This document shows positions 32,912-44,165 of a stretch of DNA of 64,000 nt, in pieces. Position 1 is the stretch's first letter. Each line of letters opens with the position of its first letter. The translations under genes were made by a program, and so were the position numbers. The notes beneath the pieces were generated by a model, which worked only from the letters and a program-made list of their open reading frames with translations, did no database searches and had not been told where the DNA came from. The stretch spans positions 13,409,501 through 13,473,500 of the forward strand of contig JAWHQI010000040.1 of the NCBI GenBank assembly GCA_033032865.1, read 5' to 3'. This DNA is from Dactylorhiza incarnata. Its lineage: Eukaryota; Streptophyta; Magnoliopsida; Asparagales; Orchidaceae.

Positions 32912-34318
32912 ATGTGGGATTCATTTAATATTCATTGCCGTTGGTGTGGAGATATCTCTCACGCTAGTGATAGATATCCAAAGGGAGATAATAGCCCTAG
33001 TACTCAAGGCCCAGCATATGGAGCACCAACTTTGGCTGGTACTCCATATGGTGCGCGTAAGTCCTATGGCTATTCTGCCGAGCCTTTACCATCACACTTC
33101 TTTTCAGCTTCAGCTCCTGCTGTGCCAAAGAAGCCCGCAAGGCAATGCTTGTTTTGTCAAAGCACGGATCATGCCTTGAAGGATTGTACTGCATTTCTTC
33201 GCCAATTGGACGAGGATGACGAGCCAGATATCCGGATCGTCCCGACTCCTACTTCTGGCAGCCCACCTTCAACATCCGGTTTTGTGTTCATTGCACCTTC
33301 AAGTTTTGAAGGGTATGATGTGGACATAGTCACCAGATGTGTGGCTGATCCAGGCTCTGACATGACTGAGACCATCTCCCCTGTACATATATCACCATGC
33401 ATAGATTCGATTCTTTGTGAGGAATCGGTGCTTGACATTTATCCAAGCCCTATTCCTCCCCCTATTGTGCATACTACATTCATCTTTGACGACATTGTTG
33501 AGGATGTGTCGTAGGATGAGGCTGGAGATCTATGTGTTTTGCCTGCTCCTATGGATGAGGACAACCTTCTAGGTGAAGAGGAGCTTTCCTCAGCACCGGT
33601 GGAGGAAGTCCAACTCTTGGGCATGACCACTGTTGATCCCGCCGAACCTTGTAGCATTGATGACAATGCAAACAATATTTTACTTTCCCAACCTGATGGG
33701 AGTGAGACCGGGACCACTCCCTCGACTAATTTTTATTTATGTTCTTCTTCTTCTTTATTTCTTGATCCACCTTTTTCTTTTTCTGATCCTATGCAGGGTT
33801 AGTCAGCACAGAGCTTGCTGGAGGACTTGGTGCAATCTGCCCAAGCCAATCATGTGCATGTTTCATTGTGTGATGAGGTTAATCCCTCCTCCACAGGGCA
33901 CGTGCCATGTATTGTATTCCCCATCCGCTGCCTCTCTGTTGATGACACCTTGCTAGGCAAGGATTTTTTTTATGGTAAGATGAGTGAGGACCAGGCCTCC
34001 TCCTCTTCTTACTTCCTATTTCCTCTACCTGTGTTAGGCAGGTATTATTATTTAGGTAGAGGGGTAACTATTTTATCGCTGTATCGGTACCCGCTACCGA
34101 CACGCATATTAGAACAGTTACCTGTTCATTTTCTTTTTCATAGCCCATTAGCTAGAACTGTTATGTTTTTAATAAGTCGTGCTGAGATGACAGTAACCCC
34201 AGTAGTTATCTTACTTTTTCTTGTCTTTTATTTTATCGCCCACTCTAACGAGTTAGTTAGGTGTTATTTTAGTTTTCTTGTGCGGAGACCACCCTTTGCA
34301 GGTATTTTCTATTTGTGA
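32912..34318 (+). pseudogene. Zinc-knuckle reading frame of H, two nonsense codons
   Basis: One frame from ATG 32912 (MWDSFNIHCRWCG) to 34318 with TAG at 33512-33514 and about 33800. It has a degenerate first knuckle (CRWCGDISHASDRY, last Cys replaced by Tyr) and a perfect second one (CLFCQSTDHALKDC). Pro/Ser-rich and acidic sequence follows. The last block (33815-34318) has a hydrophobic run VVILLFLVFYFIA that could span a membrane, but it may be noncoding. I do not recognise a capsid domain, so it could be a gag nucleocapsid remnant or an RNA-binding protein used in cis. Confidence 0.5.
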
Positions 34319-35866
34319 AGGCGGTGGTCGTGATTCTTCGTAGAGCTTCACTACAGGCTTTCGGAATGCTTACTTGCTGAGCATTGGGTACCCTCTTCCC
34401 CTAACTTTGTTTTAGAATATCTTAATGCATAGTTTAAGTCTAGGGGAGATATTTTTGTGTACCCACTCACGTGCACATTTATTCAGCATGCTAGAAGTCT
34501 TATTTCAAATATTTTTGTTCATTTTGTCTGCACACAAAGCACCCACTTGAGAGCGAACTAACTTGTATGTGTATTTCCGTTCATACTTATTTTGGTTGGA
34601 ATGTGAAATAGGATGTTAGCTTAGGAATTGCAATTCGGAGTATATTGTTGACTCTTGTAGTGCTCTAGTCGCATCCGCATGCTTCCATAGAAATTGGAGT
34701 AAAATTAGATTATTTCTATGTTTTTAATTTACAATTAGTATTCTTGCGTAATCTTTGATTTACTTTACTCATTTGGTGAATGTGACTGAAATTTACGGTA
34801 GCACGGTGTTGTGTGTAAGCGAGCACTAGTTATGTGTTGCTCGAGTCGGAAGGAAGGTGTACCTTTCCCGTGGGCTAAGAACTTGCCCCAAGCGACTCTT
34901 GAAGCATGGGTGAGAGCAACTCATCTTGTTAAATATGATGTAGGCCTTTGTTTTGGCTAGTTTGAGCCTTGTTTTCCATGACCTATGCGCTTACCCTTGC
35001 AAGCCAAGTTTGTGCCTACCAATCCTTTGTTTCAGCTCCTCTTTCAATCACCAAAGCCTGAAGCTTATCCAATTATCGCAACCAAAAATGTGTTAACTGA
35101 AATTACATTTCATATTTGGATGTGATGCTTGGAACCTTTGCGATATGAAAGAATGATCTATATTATTTGCTGAACTCCTTTTTGTAAACCAACCGGGGAC
35201 AAAAGAAAAAGAAAATAATGAAGTTAAAAGAAAAAAAAGATTTAGAATGAAAAGAAATCCCCTTGGGCGTAATAGAAAATTCAGTTGGTATTTGCTGGAG
35301 TAGGCTGTGTGCACACCCAGTTTTCAAGCTAAGTCTGGGGGTGTGTCACACTAGCATCGCTTGTGGTCTTGTTTTGGGTTCAGCGTTATCCTTAGACTCG
35401 ATTGGGTTGCGTAGCCATCTCGTTTATCATTGAATATCATACCGTAACCTAAGCCCCATTATGACCGTAAAGCCCTATTGATTTAACTTGTAAGTTTGCT
35501 AGCGCCCTGGAGAGAGTGTAACCGGGCAAGCTTATGGTTCTCGTCGTTGATGGATTTCAGCGGAGTTATTCCCTAATTCTGGTCTTTCGCAACACCCTCC
35601 TGAGTGGCTTGTTTACTTTCACACCGGGCACGACTGTATAAACTCTTCACGAATCACCATTTGAGTACAAATAAATCTCAATTTACGCATTTTTACCTTT
35701 GTAAATTTGTTAGTATAGTTAGAATCTTCTTTTACAGAATTTTTATGTGCATATGTATGATACTTCACATTCTACTCTGTCTTTGCAATTTTCTACTCTA
35801 GCTACCTTTTTCAGACTCCGCCGGATTTGTTTGCTCGGGACGCGCAAACAGGTAAGTCTGGGGGTG
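34319..35866 (+). other. Noncoding 3' region of H with hairpin and PPT
   Basis: It aligns in blocks with 2560-3969 of G1. The hairpin GTTTGC / GCAAAC at 35829-35849 and the tract AAGTCTGGGGGTG precede the LTR. No coding sequence seen. Confidence 0.65.
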
Positions 35867-37278
35867 TGATGAGTCCCTATTATATACATATTTACGGACT
35901 CATTTAGGCTAGTTTTCCTGCATTTGTACTTCAGTTTTGGCCATATTTCTTTTATTCATGCTTTTATTTGAAGTACATATCTATGCCTGTTTTTGTGTGC
36001 AATTGCGCACTTTGTTGTTGGGGGTAAGCACTTCGTGCTCCCCATCGTATTTTCTGTATTTCTGTGCTGCTGGAAGTATTTCCCCAGTTTGTGCTTCAGC
36101 TGTGAAATGAGGGATGTTCCCCATTTGCTAGAATTCATTTCTGTATGAATCGCACGGTCGTGCATTTTCTTGGCACACGGTCAGTTGTGGTCGTGCGTTC
36201 ATGATGCCCAGCAAAATGGAGTCTCGGAGTTTACTCGTGCGTTTTAACGCACGGGCGGGTTTGCCCGTGCGTGAGTAAAACGCACGGGCGCATTCCTTCT
36301 TCTCCTGCACGCCTGCTGCACTTAAGTATCGCACGGTCGTGCGTTCGACCGTGCGTGACCAAATTTCTGATGTTTTCCTATAAAAGCTGCAGCTTCAACC
36401 TAAATCGGGGGAGTTCCGTACACGCCGTACAGCAGCGCCGATTTTGCCATCTCCACTAGGGTTTCGTCCCTTTGGCCTCCTCCTTCATCCTTGAGCTTCA
36501 AGGGAGATCTAGCCGCCATTACCTTCAAGCAAGAGGAACTTTGCAACCTCTACCGGATTGTGAGACGAAGAGGACGGTTTCATTGGAGAGTCGTGACAGC
36601 TCTCTCTACCCCGGACGTCGTTGCAGACCGAGCTTGGAGGCGGATTGACAACCCAGCGATTCCAACCGTGAATCTACAACGAGCCTTCGGATTCGGTCGA
36701 TTTCTTGCCTTGTTCTTCTCTTATTGATGTGTATATGTGGTAGATCTTTATTATTATGATGAAGTGGCACATAAACTTGTTTGTATTTCTATATTTCATG
36801 TCTATGTGAAATGCTTTTGTGGTTTATATGATTTGAGGAGCGCTCCATTCCATCCTCCATCCCACCGTCGTGTTCGTTTGCCGCACTAGCAATTGCTAGT
36901 GGCGTGCTTGTCGAAGAAGTGCTTGCGACCCTCATTCTGTTTGCCTACTCGTCCATCTGCCCTTGCGATGCAGTGCGCTCAAGGCCTGCCTAGTCTCCAT
37001 CCCGCCAAGCGAAGCATTGTATAGCGGCATTGCATAGGAGTAGTTATAGTATTTTCTCTTTATTTTCCACAATCCAAAACCCCCGTTTCCGCATCCATCC
37101 GACTAAAGGACTTCAATCTCAAGTCCTGCCTCAATAGTAAACTCCACCTTACTATGTTTCTTTGAGATCGATACTTGGGGATTCATTCCCATTTTATATT
37201 ATTTGAACGATCGGTACACTGCCGTTTCGTGCCGCTGTCTAGCTACCGCCTATAGCGGTGTGCGAGATTTGCGCATCA
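35867..37278 (+). repeat. 3' LTR of H
   Basis: 1412 bp, TGATGAG ... GCGCATCA, clearly a partner of 31274-32696 with scattered substitutions and small indels. Confidence 0.9.
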
Positions 37279-37294
37279 AGTTTTTGGCGCCGTT

Positions 37295-37928
37295 TCATCG
37301 AGAAGGACTGGACATATCATCGAATAAGCACTCATACATCATCGATATTATCCTTAGAGTTAAGTAGAAGGTTTAAATTAGTTATCATCGAGATAACATG
37401 AACAATTCGATGATATCATTGCGACATCAAAGTATACATGATGATATAATCGTAAGAACAAGAAGAATCGAACAATGTCCAATATATTTATGTCAATCAG
37501 AGTCATACGACGACATCACTGTAAGTCAAAGTACTCGGAAATGTTGACGACATCGTCGTGAAGAAACCTAGTCGTAAAGAAGGCTAGGGGAGATCTCGTG
37601 AAGACACCTTATGGATGAAGAATCGCTTATGGTCAAAATGATCAAGACGATATCGTCGATATTACAGTATGGTTTCAACGATATCTTCTTTAAGATATTA
37701 TGGTCTCAATGATATAATCTATAAGGCATTATGGTCTCAACAATATTGTTGATAAGACATAATGGTTTCAATGACATCGTTGAGAAGACCGCAAGCTGAC
37801 AACAAGATTACAACGACATCCTTAAGATGAATTTATGTCATCGTAAGTGCAAGTACAGGTGTGATATCTTATATCGTCGAGATATCATTCTCTAAAGAAG
37901 ATTGAAGAAGGCTTGAAGATTTGTCCAA
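37295..37928 (+). repeat. 3' LTR of B, right part (truncated)
   Basis: It aligns with 16563-17200 of the 5' LTR (for example ATCGAGATAACATGAACAATT and AGGGGAGATCTCGTGAAGAC blocks) and stops after GATTTGTCCAA, where LTR sequence of E begins. TATA and downstream LTR parts are missing. Confidence 0.8.
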
Positions 37929-38974
37929 GTCGATCGACGGGATGGTTTGCTGACTGAATAAAAAAAGAGAGAATCTCAACGCTAGGCATTAGGTCTTAAC
38001 ATTGGGCATTATCGATCGAAGATTATGGCATGAAGGAAGCAACCGTGATTGTAGGAGGAACTTTAGGAATGATTAGCCCAACGCCTGCGGTAGCCTTAAC
38101 GCCGGCGTTAGTATTGCCTAAAATAAAATAATTCCTAAAGTGCAGAATCTCTTTCCTCTTCTGAATATCCGAGCCATCAATATGTTATTATACATGGTCA
38201 ATGCCAGGCATTAGAACTTAACGCCGGCGTTAGCTCAAAGTCTATAAATTGGATGGCTTCGTCATCTCTGAGTACTGAATGATTTGACCATTGCTCCAGC
38301 ACTCTAGAAACTCAATCAGAGACATATTTTCCAAAACTTCAACTCCCGCACATATTCGAGCAAAGAATTCAAGGAGAACCATATCAACACGTACTAAATG
38401 CGAAGAATGCGTGCTTCGACTTCAAGACATTCAGCGGCCTTCGCCATCTCCAGAATTTTTCATAAGGGAGTTTTTGTTTATGTGCTCAAATATTTTGTAA
38501 CCTTTTATCATTTTTTCTTGGAAGTAAATTCGCCTCATGTTGGCGACTAGGTCTAGGTAGGACTTAGGGAATTATTCGCCTCGTGTTGACGACTAGGTCT
38601 AGGGTGTAGATCTAGGGGGTGCTCAAGGCCTTTCTGGGGATAGGAAGGCTAGAGTGGCATGAGGCCGTATCTGGGGAGAGATCGACTAAAGCCAACCGGT
38701 TCGTGGGGATATGAGTCGGTATAGAAAACGAAAAAAGTCTTTCATTTTTTGCCTTGATTTCTAGCGTCATTGAAATCAGTTTTGTAATCAATTTTATAAA
38801 TTATAATCATGCCTTTTCTTGTTTTGTAAAATTGATTTCATTTCTAATGTCTAGCTCATTACTTTTGATTCACTCTTATTCAAATAAAATATCAAAAGTT
38901 TTCTATTAAATATTAAAGTTTTCTAAAACCCTTATTCACCCCCCCCCCCTCTAAGGGCGCCGCACGATCCAACA
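37929..38974 (+). repeat. 5' LTR of E (start missing)
   Basis: It aligns with D1 and D2 from the motif region onward and ends GATCCAACA at 38974. TATAAATT at 38243-38250. GGCGACTAGGTC repeats lie near 38541 and 38587, and the GTGGGGA-loop hairpin near 38696-38722. Confidence 0.8.
37976..38250 (+). promoter_or_regulatory. U3 motif cluster and TATA box of E
   Basis: AACGCCTGCGGTAG, TTAACGCCGGCGTTAG (near 38091), AATGCCAGGCATTAG and a perfect palindrome TAACGCCGGCGTTA (38219-38232), the last 10 bp before TATAAATT. The core differs from that of D1 although the flanking LTR aligns. Confidence 0.7.
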
Positions 38975-38976
38975 AG

Positions 38977-38994
38977 TGGTATCAGAGCGAGGTT
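38977..38994 (+). promoter_or_regulatory. Primer-binding site of E
   Basis: TGGTATCAGAGCGAGGTT two bases after the LTR end, complementary to initiator tRNA-Met. Confidence 0.9.
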
Positions 38995-39002
38995 ATTCCA
39001 AA

Positions 39003-39926
39003 ATGGTTTCACCACCGAGAATAATGGCGTCTCTTGATCATGATCTCGCTTATACTAGTGGGGAAATTTTTTATATAAATGAGAAATCCCTTGCACCACG
39101 TTTATTCGAAGAGAAAAATTATAAAAGGTGGAAAACTTTAATGGAACATTTTCTCAAGTCCTTAGGCATAGATGTTTAGAACATTACTATTGAAAATCCA
39201 CCTAACATATTAAATAGAAACGAAATGGTTTTAAATGCAAAATCTATAAATAGTTTATTTTGCGTGTTAGATCAAAATATTTTCAAACTTATTTATAATT
39301 TGCCCACCGCTTATGAGATTTGGAGTTTTCTTTAAAGAACTTATGATTCTCCTTCTATTGGTATTGAACAAACTCAAGACATGGAGAACATATAAGCTTG
39401 CACAAATATTGAAGAAATATCCTCTCATGATAGATCAATGGAGGGCACATCAAGTGGAAGTGGAGAAGAAATCTTATCTTTGGAAGAGGAGCGCCAAAAA
39501 GATGTCAAAGGAACTATATGTTCGAATATCGCATCATCCACAAGCAATGCAAGGAATTCAAAACCCATCATTTGTACCTCTATTTCTACATTTCAATTGC
39601 TACAAACTACTAAATGTAAGATTAAGAAATTAAAAAGGGCTAATACAAAACTACGCTTAGAAAATAAAACTTTGAAAGCAAATGTGAATGTAGAATCCAA
39701 AAATGTTGTGTTTGAATCTCCATCATGCTCTTCATTTGAAAACTCCACACATTGTATTGATTATAATGAATTAAAAGAAAAATACAAAGAACTTGAAAAA
39801 GAATTTGGGTACCGAAAGGAACCATCCCTCATGGTCCTATTTGGATACATAAATCTCAAATCCATTAAGAATCATCAAATGCATGAAGTAGAGTTTTTTT
39901 TGTATCTACTTCATGATTTACTTTAA
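39003..39926 (+). pseudogene. gag: Decayed gag of E
   Basis: The frame from ATG 39003 contains FEEKNYKRWKTLMEHFLKSL and, after a stop at 39177, further copia-gag-like sequence (PTAYEIWSFL near 39310). It then passes into a coiled-coil-like Lys/Glu-rich part (39620-39800). An alternative frame near 39820-39860 reads HGPIWIHKS, the usual gag/protease border. Stops and internal deletions make it non-functional; no CCHC remains. Confidence 0.65.
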
Positions 39927-40353
39927 GTTTTTTTTTTAAGTTTAACTTTTCTTAATAAAAAGTTAAATTTTACAAATTAAATCAAATTAAAAGTCAAGTT
40001 TCTATCTCTTAATTGATCAATCTATAATCACATAAGACATGAGTATCCTATAATATCAAATGATTGTTCAAAACTAAAAAAAAAATATAATTAGGAGTGA
40101 TGTTGAAGCCCTAATACAAAATCATAAAATAAAATGTCACACCAATGCTTATCCGTGCAAGTCATCAAACAAATTTAAAACTAGAATAACATAGTATTAC
40201 ATCCTTAAACAATTCAATATTCTAATCTAATACGTATAAATATATCTTAGATTTTTTTGTAAAATTCACCAAAGATTAAGTGAAATTTGTTGTGCTCCAA
40301 AATTAAAAACTATGAAATCCTGGATAAATACTTGAACACAGCACAGAAACAGT
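39927..40353 (+). other. AT-rich spacer of E where pol is missing
   Basis: No coding sequence or pol motif on either strand. Confidence 0.6.
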
Positions 40354-41592
40354 TCACAGATCAGATAAAACCAAAAATAAAAGGAAAAGCATGATAACAG
40401 CTAATGCTGGGCGCATGCAGTAACGCCAGGCGTTAGACAATATTGTCCAAATATTAAAAACTGTTATTACAGAAATGAAAAGCACTTTAAAATTGTCTAC
40501 TCTCACTAAGTGAGTCTGATTCACCAGTAGTTGAACTGCCTCATTCCCTTGACCTTCGAGTATGACGAGTCGAGTGATCTGGGGATCCTCTACGGGAACC
40601 TCCCTATCCCTTTCTTCTGCCGGTGTCGGTTTCATCTTCAGGGCCCTGATTATATATCACATCATTTTCTCGATCAGTGACATTCTTTATGTCGCATTCT
40701 CCTTGAATTCATCAAACGACTCCTGATGCTCCCGATTTGTCTCACGAAGTGATGCTCCTCCTCGTAAAGGTGGTCGAGAAGATGATGGTATATCTCGTGA
40801 CCTAGGAACTCGAATGGCACAAGTAGAATACAACTCCAGGACAAGATTATTAATATAGTTGGTTCTAACTATATACACATATTTATCCATCACCACCCTC
40901 TGTATGTTTCCTCCTAAGGGAAGTGTGTTGAGAAGAGACCTCCTTGGATCCTTCAACTTAAAAGTATAATGAATCTGAGAAAGTATGTGATCTGCCATAT
41001 CAAAACTTTCTTCCTGCATAATGTGATAAGTCACTATACTCAGCTGTGCAGTGATCTTCTTTGTATCTCCGGACTTCAACATTACTGTGTGATGCAAAAT
41101 ATCTTGAATTATGAATGCTTCTTCCCTAAGTGAAGAAACATCTGTAATCTGCTCTCTTGTCTCATTCCCATGCAAAATAGAATTCACCCGTGTCCAGTCT
41201 CGCTCTGCCCTATACTTCTCCACCACATCTAGACGATTCTCACTCTCTATTGACCCAAAATGATTCCGTAAGTCTTCATGTGTAATCTGGACAAACTCAA
41301 ACTTAATCAGAGACATCACACCTCCATATAGTTCTATTTCTGAAGGATCAATAAAATGGTTATAAAACTCTCGAACAAAATCTATTGAAAAACAGTCGTC
41401 AGTAATCACAGATAACACTCCTGATGTTGCTAGGAGGTTCTGAATATGAGCATGATGTGGGAGGTCTATTTGCAAAACCATGCCAACTCCAACAGTTGCC
41501 TTTTCAATACGCACATAAGATTGATAAGACTTCTGTGGTGAATGAGCTGATGACTTTCTGGCACGAACTCTATGTCCACTGGAAGAAGCCAT
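40354..41592 (-). pseudogene. Antisense accessory ORF of E (open for 301 codons, then two stops)
   Basis: The likely start is ATG 41592 (MASSSGHRVRARKSS); an in-frame ATG seven codons upstream lies in the presumed leader intron. It is open to 40687, then continues in the same frame past two stops to 40354. It has a basic N-terminus and a domain with LPHHAHIQNLLATSG, FVREFYNHFID, FVQITHEDLRNHFG, QDILHHTVML and IMQEESFDMADHILSQI. This pattern recalls the 'putative plant transposon protein' domain often found in plant elements; that is from memory and needs a profile search. It is antisense to E and homologous to the fragment in D(i). It is not a known retroviral enzyme. Function unknown. Confidence 0.65.
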
Positions 41593-41595
41593 AAC

Positions 41596-42001
41596 CTGCA
41601 CATTAGGACACAAAAAATTAAATCTGCAATTGATAACTTTTTTTTTTCAACGCCCGATGTTAATATTAACGTCAGGCGCATGCTCTAGAATGGGCTATCA
41701 CTACCAGAACACAATGACAACCTCCAGTATCCCTTATAACTCAAAAATTTCGCAAAAAGATGGAGGAATAAATCAAAAACACCATTAAAACTCATAACAA
41801 CAAAAAAAGGTAAAGAAAGGACGCATCCTTGAAAAGAATCTCAAAAACCCATTCTAGAACTCAAAAACAAAAACCCTAGATCGAAAAATCCTAGATCTAT
41901 CATATGCCATAACAAAACACTTCAATACTTAAAAGGATTTCATTTTAAGTGTAGAGAAATGAGTTAATCACAAAAAATATGAATACAAACATCCACTTTA
42001 C
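41596..42001 (-). other. Probable 5'-leader intron of the E antisense ORF
   Basis: On the minus strand a donor CTAG/GTAAAGT (GT at 42001-42000) and an acceptor CCTAATGTGCAG (AG at 41597-41596) bound about 406 nt. The acceptor is three bases before the ATG. The acceptor-side pyrimidine run (TTTTTTGTGTCC) fits. No transcript evidence is available. Confidence 0.4.
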
Positions 42002-42084
42002 CTAGATCTGAAGAGGGCTGTCGGCAAAAACTGGAGAGAAAAGAGCTAAAATGGAGAGAAAAGAAAAGAACTCGGATTTAGGGC

Positions 42085-42137
42085 TTTTTATAAAAAGTAG
42101 ACTCAACGCGGGCGTTGACTCTAACGCCAGGCGTTAG
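42085..42137 (-). promoter_or_regulatory. Motif pair and TATA box of the E antisense ORF
   Basis: On the minus strand the dyads CTAACGCC-A-GGCGTTAG (42121-42137) and CAACGC-GG-GCGTTG (42104-42117) sit directly upstream of TTTTTATAAAAA (42085-42096). The dyad is the one found before TATA in the E LTR. Confidence 0.6.
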
Positions 42138-44165
42138 ACACTTTTCTTACATTATTGCAAATGTCTTTGCTACTTATCTATTTGTGTACCATTATATATA
42201 TTACTACACCATATTTACCACTTCATTTGTAGAAAAATAAAAAGTTCAAATATAAAAGTTAAAAACATTTTAAATCACCAAAATATGCTTAAATAAGCAT
42301 TCTAAACATTTCCACTTTCTCTAAAATTTCTACCCTAAGAAGGCCTATGTACATACTCCCTATTCCAAAGATTTTTTTTTTCAAAAACCTCAAAAATCAA
42401 GTACTATTTCAGTGTTAACTACTTAACGCCAGGCGTTAGCCTTTTTCTCCAGATCAAAATTCTTCGTTTACTAGTCTATTTCTGGTATTTTTCTATTGAT
42501 TTTTCTCAGTTTGTTTTGTCTGAATTCAAATTATTTGGTTATTAATGTTGTTGCTTTATTCCAAAACACAAAAAATATAAATAATTCAAAATGATCAAAA
42601 ATATGTTTTTGTTATTTGTTTTGCTTTAACTCTTTACAAAAATTTTGGTTTGACTATAAAACTTCACATGAGCAAACATCTTTGTTATTTTTTGTTCCCA
42701 ATGGTCAAAATTGATTTTGGCATACTCACAAGGATTTTATTCAATGTCAAATTTTAATTTCAAATTTTTTAAACATTGTTTTTGTCATGCCTTGACCTTA
42801 ATCTGATTATGTTCAATGAAATAGTCTATAGATAATTGTGTATGATTGCCTAACATGCCTCTAAGTATGAGTAATGTTTTAGATTTATCAATGATTCATA
42901 CACTCACTATTTTGATAATCTACATGCGTTCATAATCATAGTCTTGCATGTTTGTGTAGTGTAATAGTTTTAACTCATTAAGTTATATGTCTAAATTACC
43001 TACACCGTCTTTTAAAAATAAATTTCTTGCACACATAGAAGTGTTACTTCAAAATTATACATGTTTGCAAGAACAAGTGAATTCGGAGACTTTTGGCCTC
43101 AACAAAAAAATCAATTAATAATATGCCAAAGATAACTCCACCAAGCACTACTCACCCTCCTGATAAGTCTTAATAAGCATTGTGAGGTTGAGCACCTTGG
43201 AAAGAACTGTAAAGTGTCTTGTGCAAACATGTTTCTTTTTCTCACTTCTATTTGTACATCTGATCATTAAAATAAAATTTGTATGCAAATGCTTATGTGA
43301 TCCCCCAAACAATACTTCGCTCCCTGATAAGTCTTAATGAGCATTGTGTGGGCGAAGCACCTTGGTAGTTGTACTTTTGTTTTGTGCTTTGAAATTTCAT
43401 TCTAAATATGATGTGTGAAAGTAATTATAAGATTGCTTTCTTAATGTTGTTGTTACTATTTCATTACATATGATATGTGTTTTGATTATTTCACTTGTAT
43501 ACTTTTATCAAAACACCTTATGCACACATCATTGTTTTATATAAAGCTTCTACTCATGAGAATTGGATCCTAAAGCAAATTTACATAATTCTCTCAAAAC
43601 TTAAGTAAAAGCACTAGATTGTAATGCATGATTTCTACAATGTTTTCTTTACTTGAAATACGAATTGGTTACATTGTAGTTATTATCCTTATGAATATGT
43701 TGATTCATGCTTGCCTATGTGTTATGAAAATTTTCAAATTTAAAATGCTCAAATGTGAAGAGTCTAAATATATTGTTGAAATAGTCAAACTATTACAAAA
43801 ATATTAATCTTAATAACTTTATTTTATCTTTCCGCATTCCTATTTGATCATGTATACCCTGTGTTCTCATGCTTACTTCTACAGTTTGTTATCAATTATG
43901 CTTTGTCAAACAAAATTGCATCTCTCTTAACAAGTAGTATCACTCTTAAAATAAATTTAAAAAGCAAGTGATTACATTCCTTTGGTATAATCTCGGAATG
44001 ATGTTCTTTCACGCTTATCATATATATTTTTTTCCGCTATGCCACTCTGTCCCTTAGCTGATCATGATTTATCTTATGTTAAAAACAAATCTCTTCTTCC
44101 TCTCTTTGTTATGTTCTACCTTTTGCCCTCTCTTTTCTTTACACTCCACCCTCTTTTGCTAATAA
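42138..44165 (+). other. AT-rich 3' UTR of E
   Basis: Noncoding; aligns with D(i) and D(ii). It includes CCTCTAAGTATGAGTAA near 42860 and CTCATGAGAATTGGAT near 43553. One further AACGCCAGGCGTTAG dyad lies near 42425. Confidence 0.6.
43141..43365 (+). ncRNA. Two tandem conserved 3'-UTR hairpins of E
   Basis: Unit 1 (43141-43200) has CTCACCCTC pairing with GAGGTTGAG. Unit 2 (43305-43365) has TTCGC pairing with GCGAA. Both have CCAAG/A at the start, CCTTGG at the end and CTGATAAGTCTTAATNAGC at the tip. They correspond one to one with 7895-8126 in D(i). Confidence 0.55.

Larger units (their letters stand above)
31274..37294 (+). mobile_element. Non-autonomous Athila-like element H, atypical insertion
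   Basis: LTRs at 31274-32696 and 35867-37278 with about 3.2 kb between. A tRNA-Asp PBS, one zinc-knuckle reading frame and a long noncoding 3' region are present. There is no capsid, protease, RT or integrase. It lies in the 3' LTR of B. There is no target duplication: the left flank ends TACTTCT and the right flank begins TCATCGAG. Sixteen bases beyond the LTR end (37279-37294, AGTTTTTGGCGCCGTT) copy the start of the internal region and the PBS. Confidence 0.85.
16430..37928 (+). mobile_element. Copia element B (Sirevirus-like, non-autonomous), with C and H nested
   Basis: Its parts are a 5' LTR (16430-17823 plus 25347-25864), PBS (25867), a gag remnant (25963-27141), a promoter-like spacer (28258-28467), ORF3 (28523-30783), a PPT and a 3' LTR (30991-31273 plus 37295-37928). 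There is no protease, integrase or RT. The 5' LTR lacks about 170 bp at its start compared with the 3' LTR, and the 3' LTR is cut at 37928. The two LTR copies differ at many positions, so this is the oldest of the nested set. Confidence 0.75.

Noticed and set aside
33815..34318. Membrane protein gene in H
   Set aside because: The hydrophobic run is in a T-rich stretch after two stops and may be noncoding; kept only as part of the H pseudogene entry.
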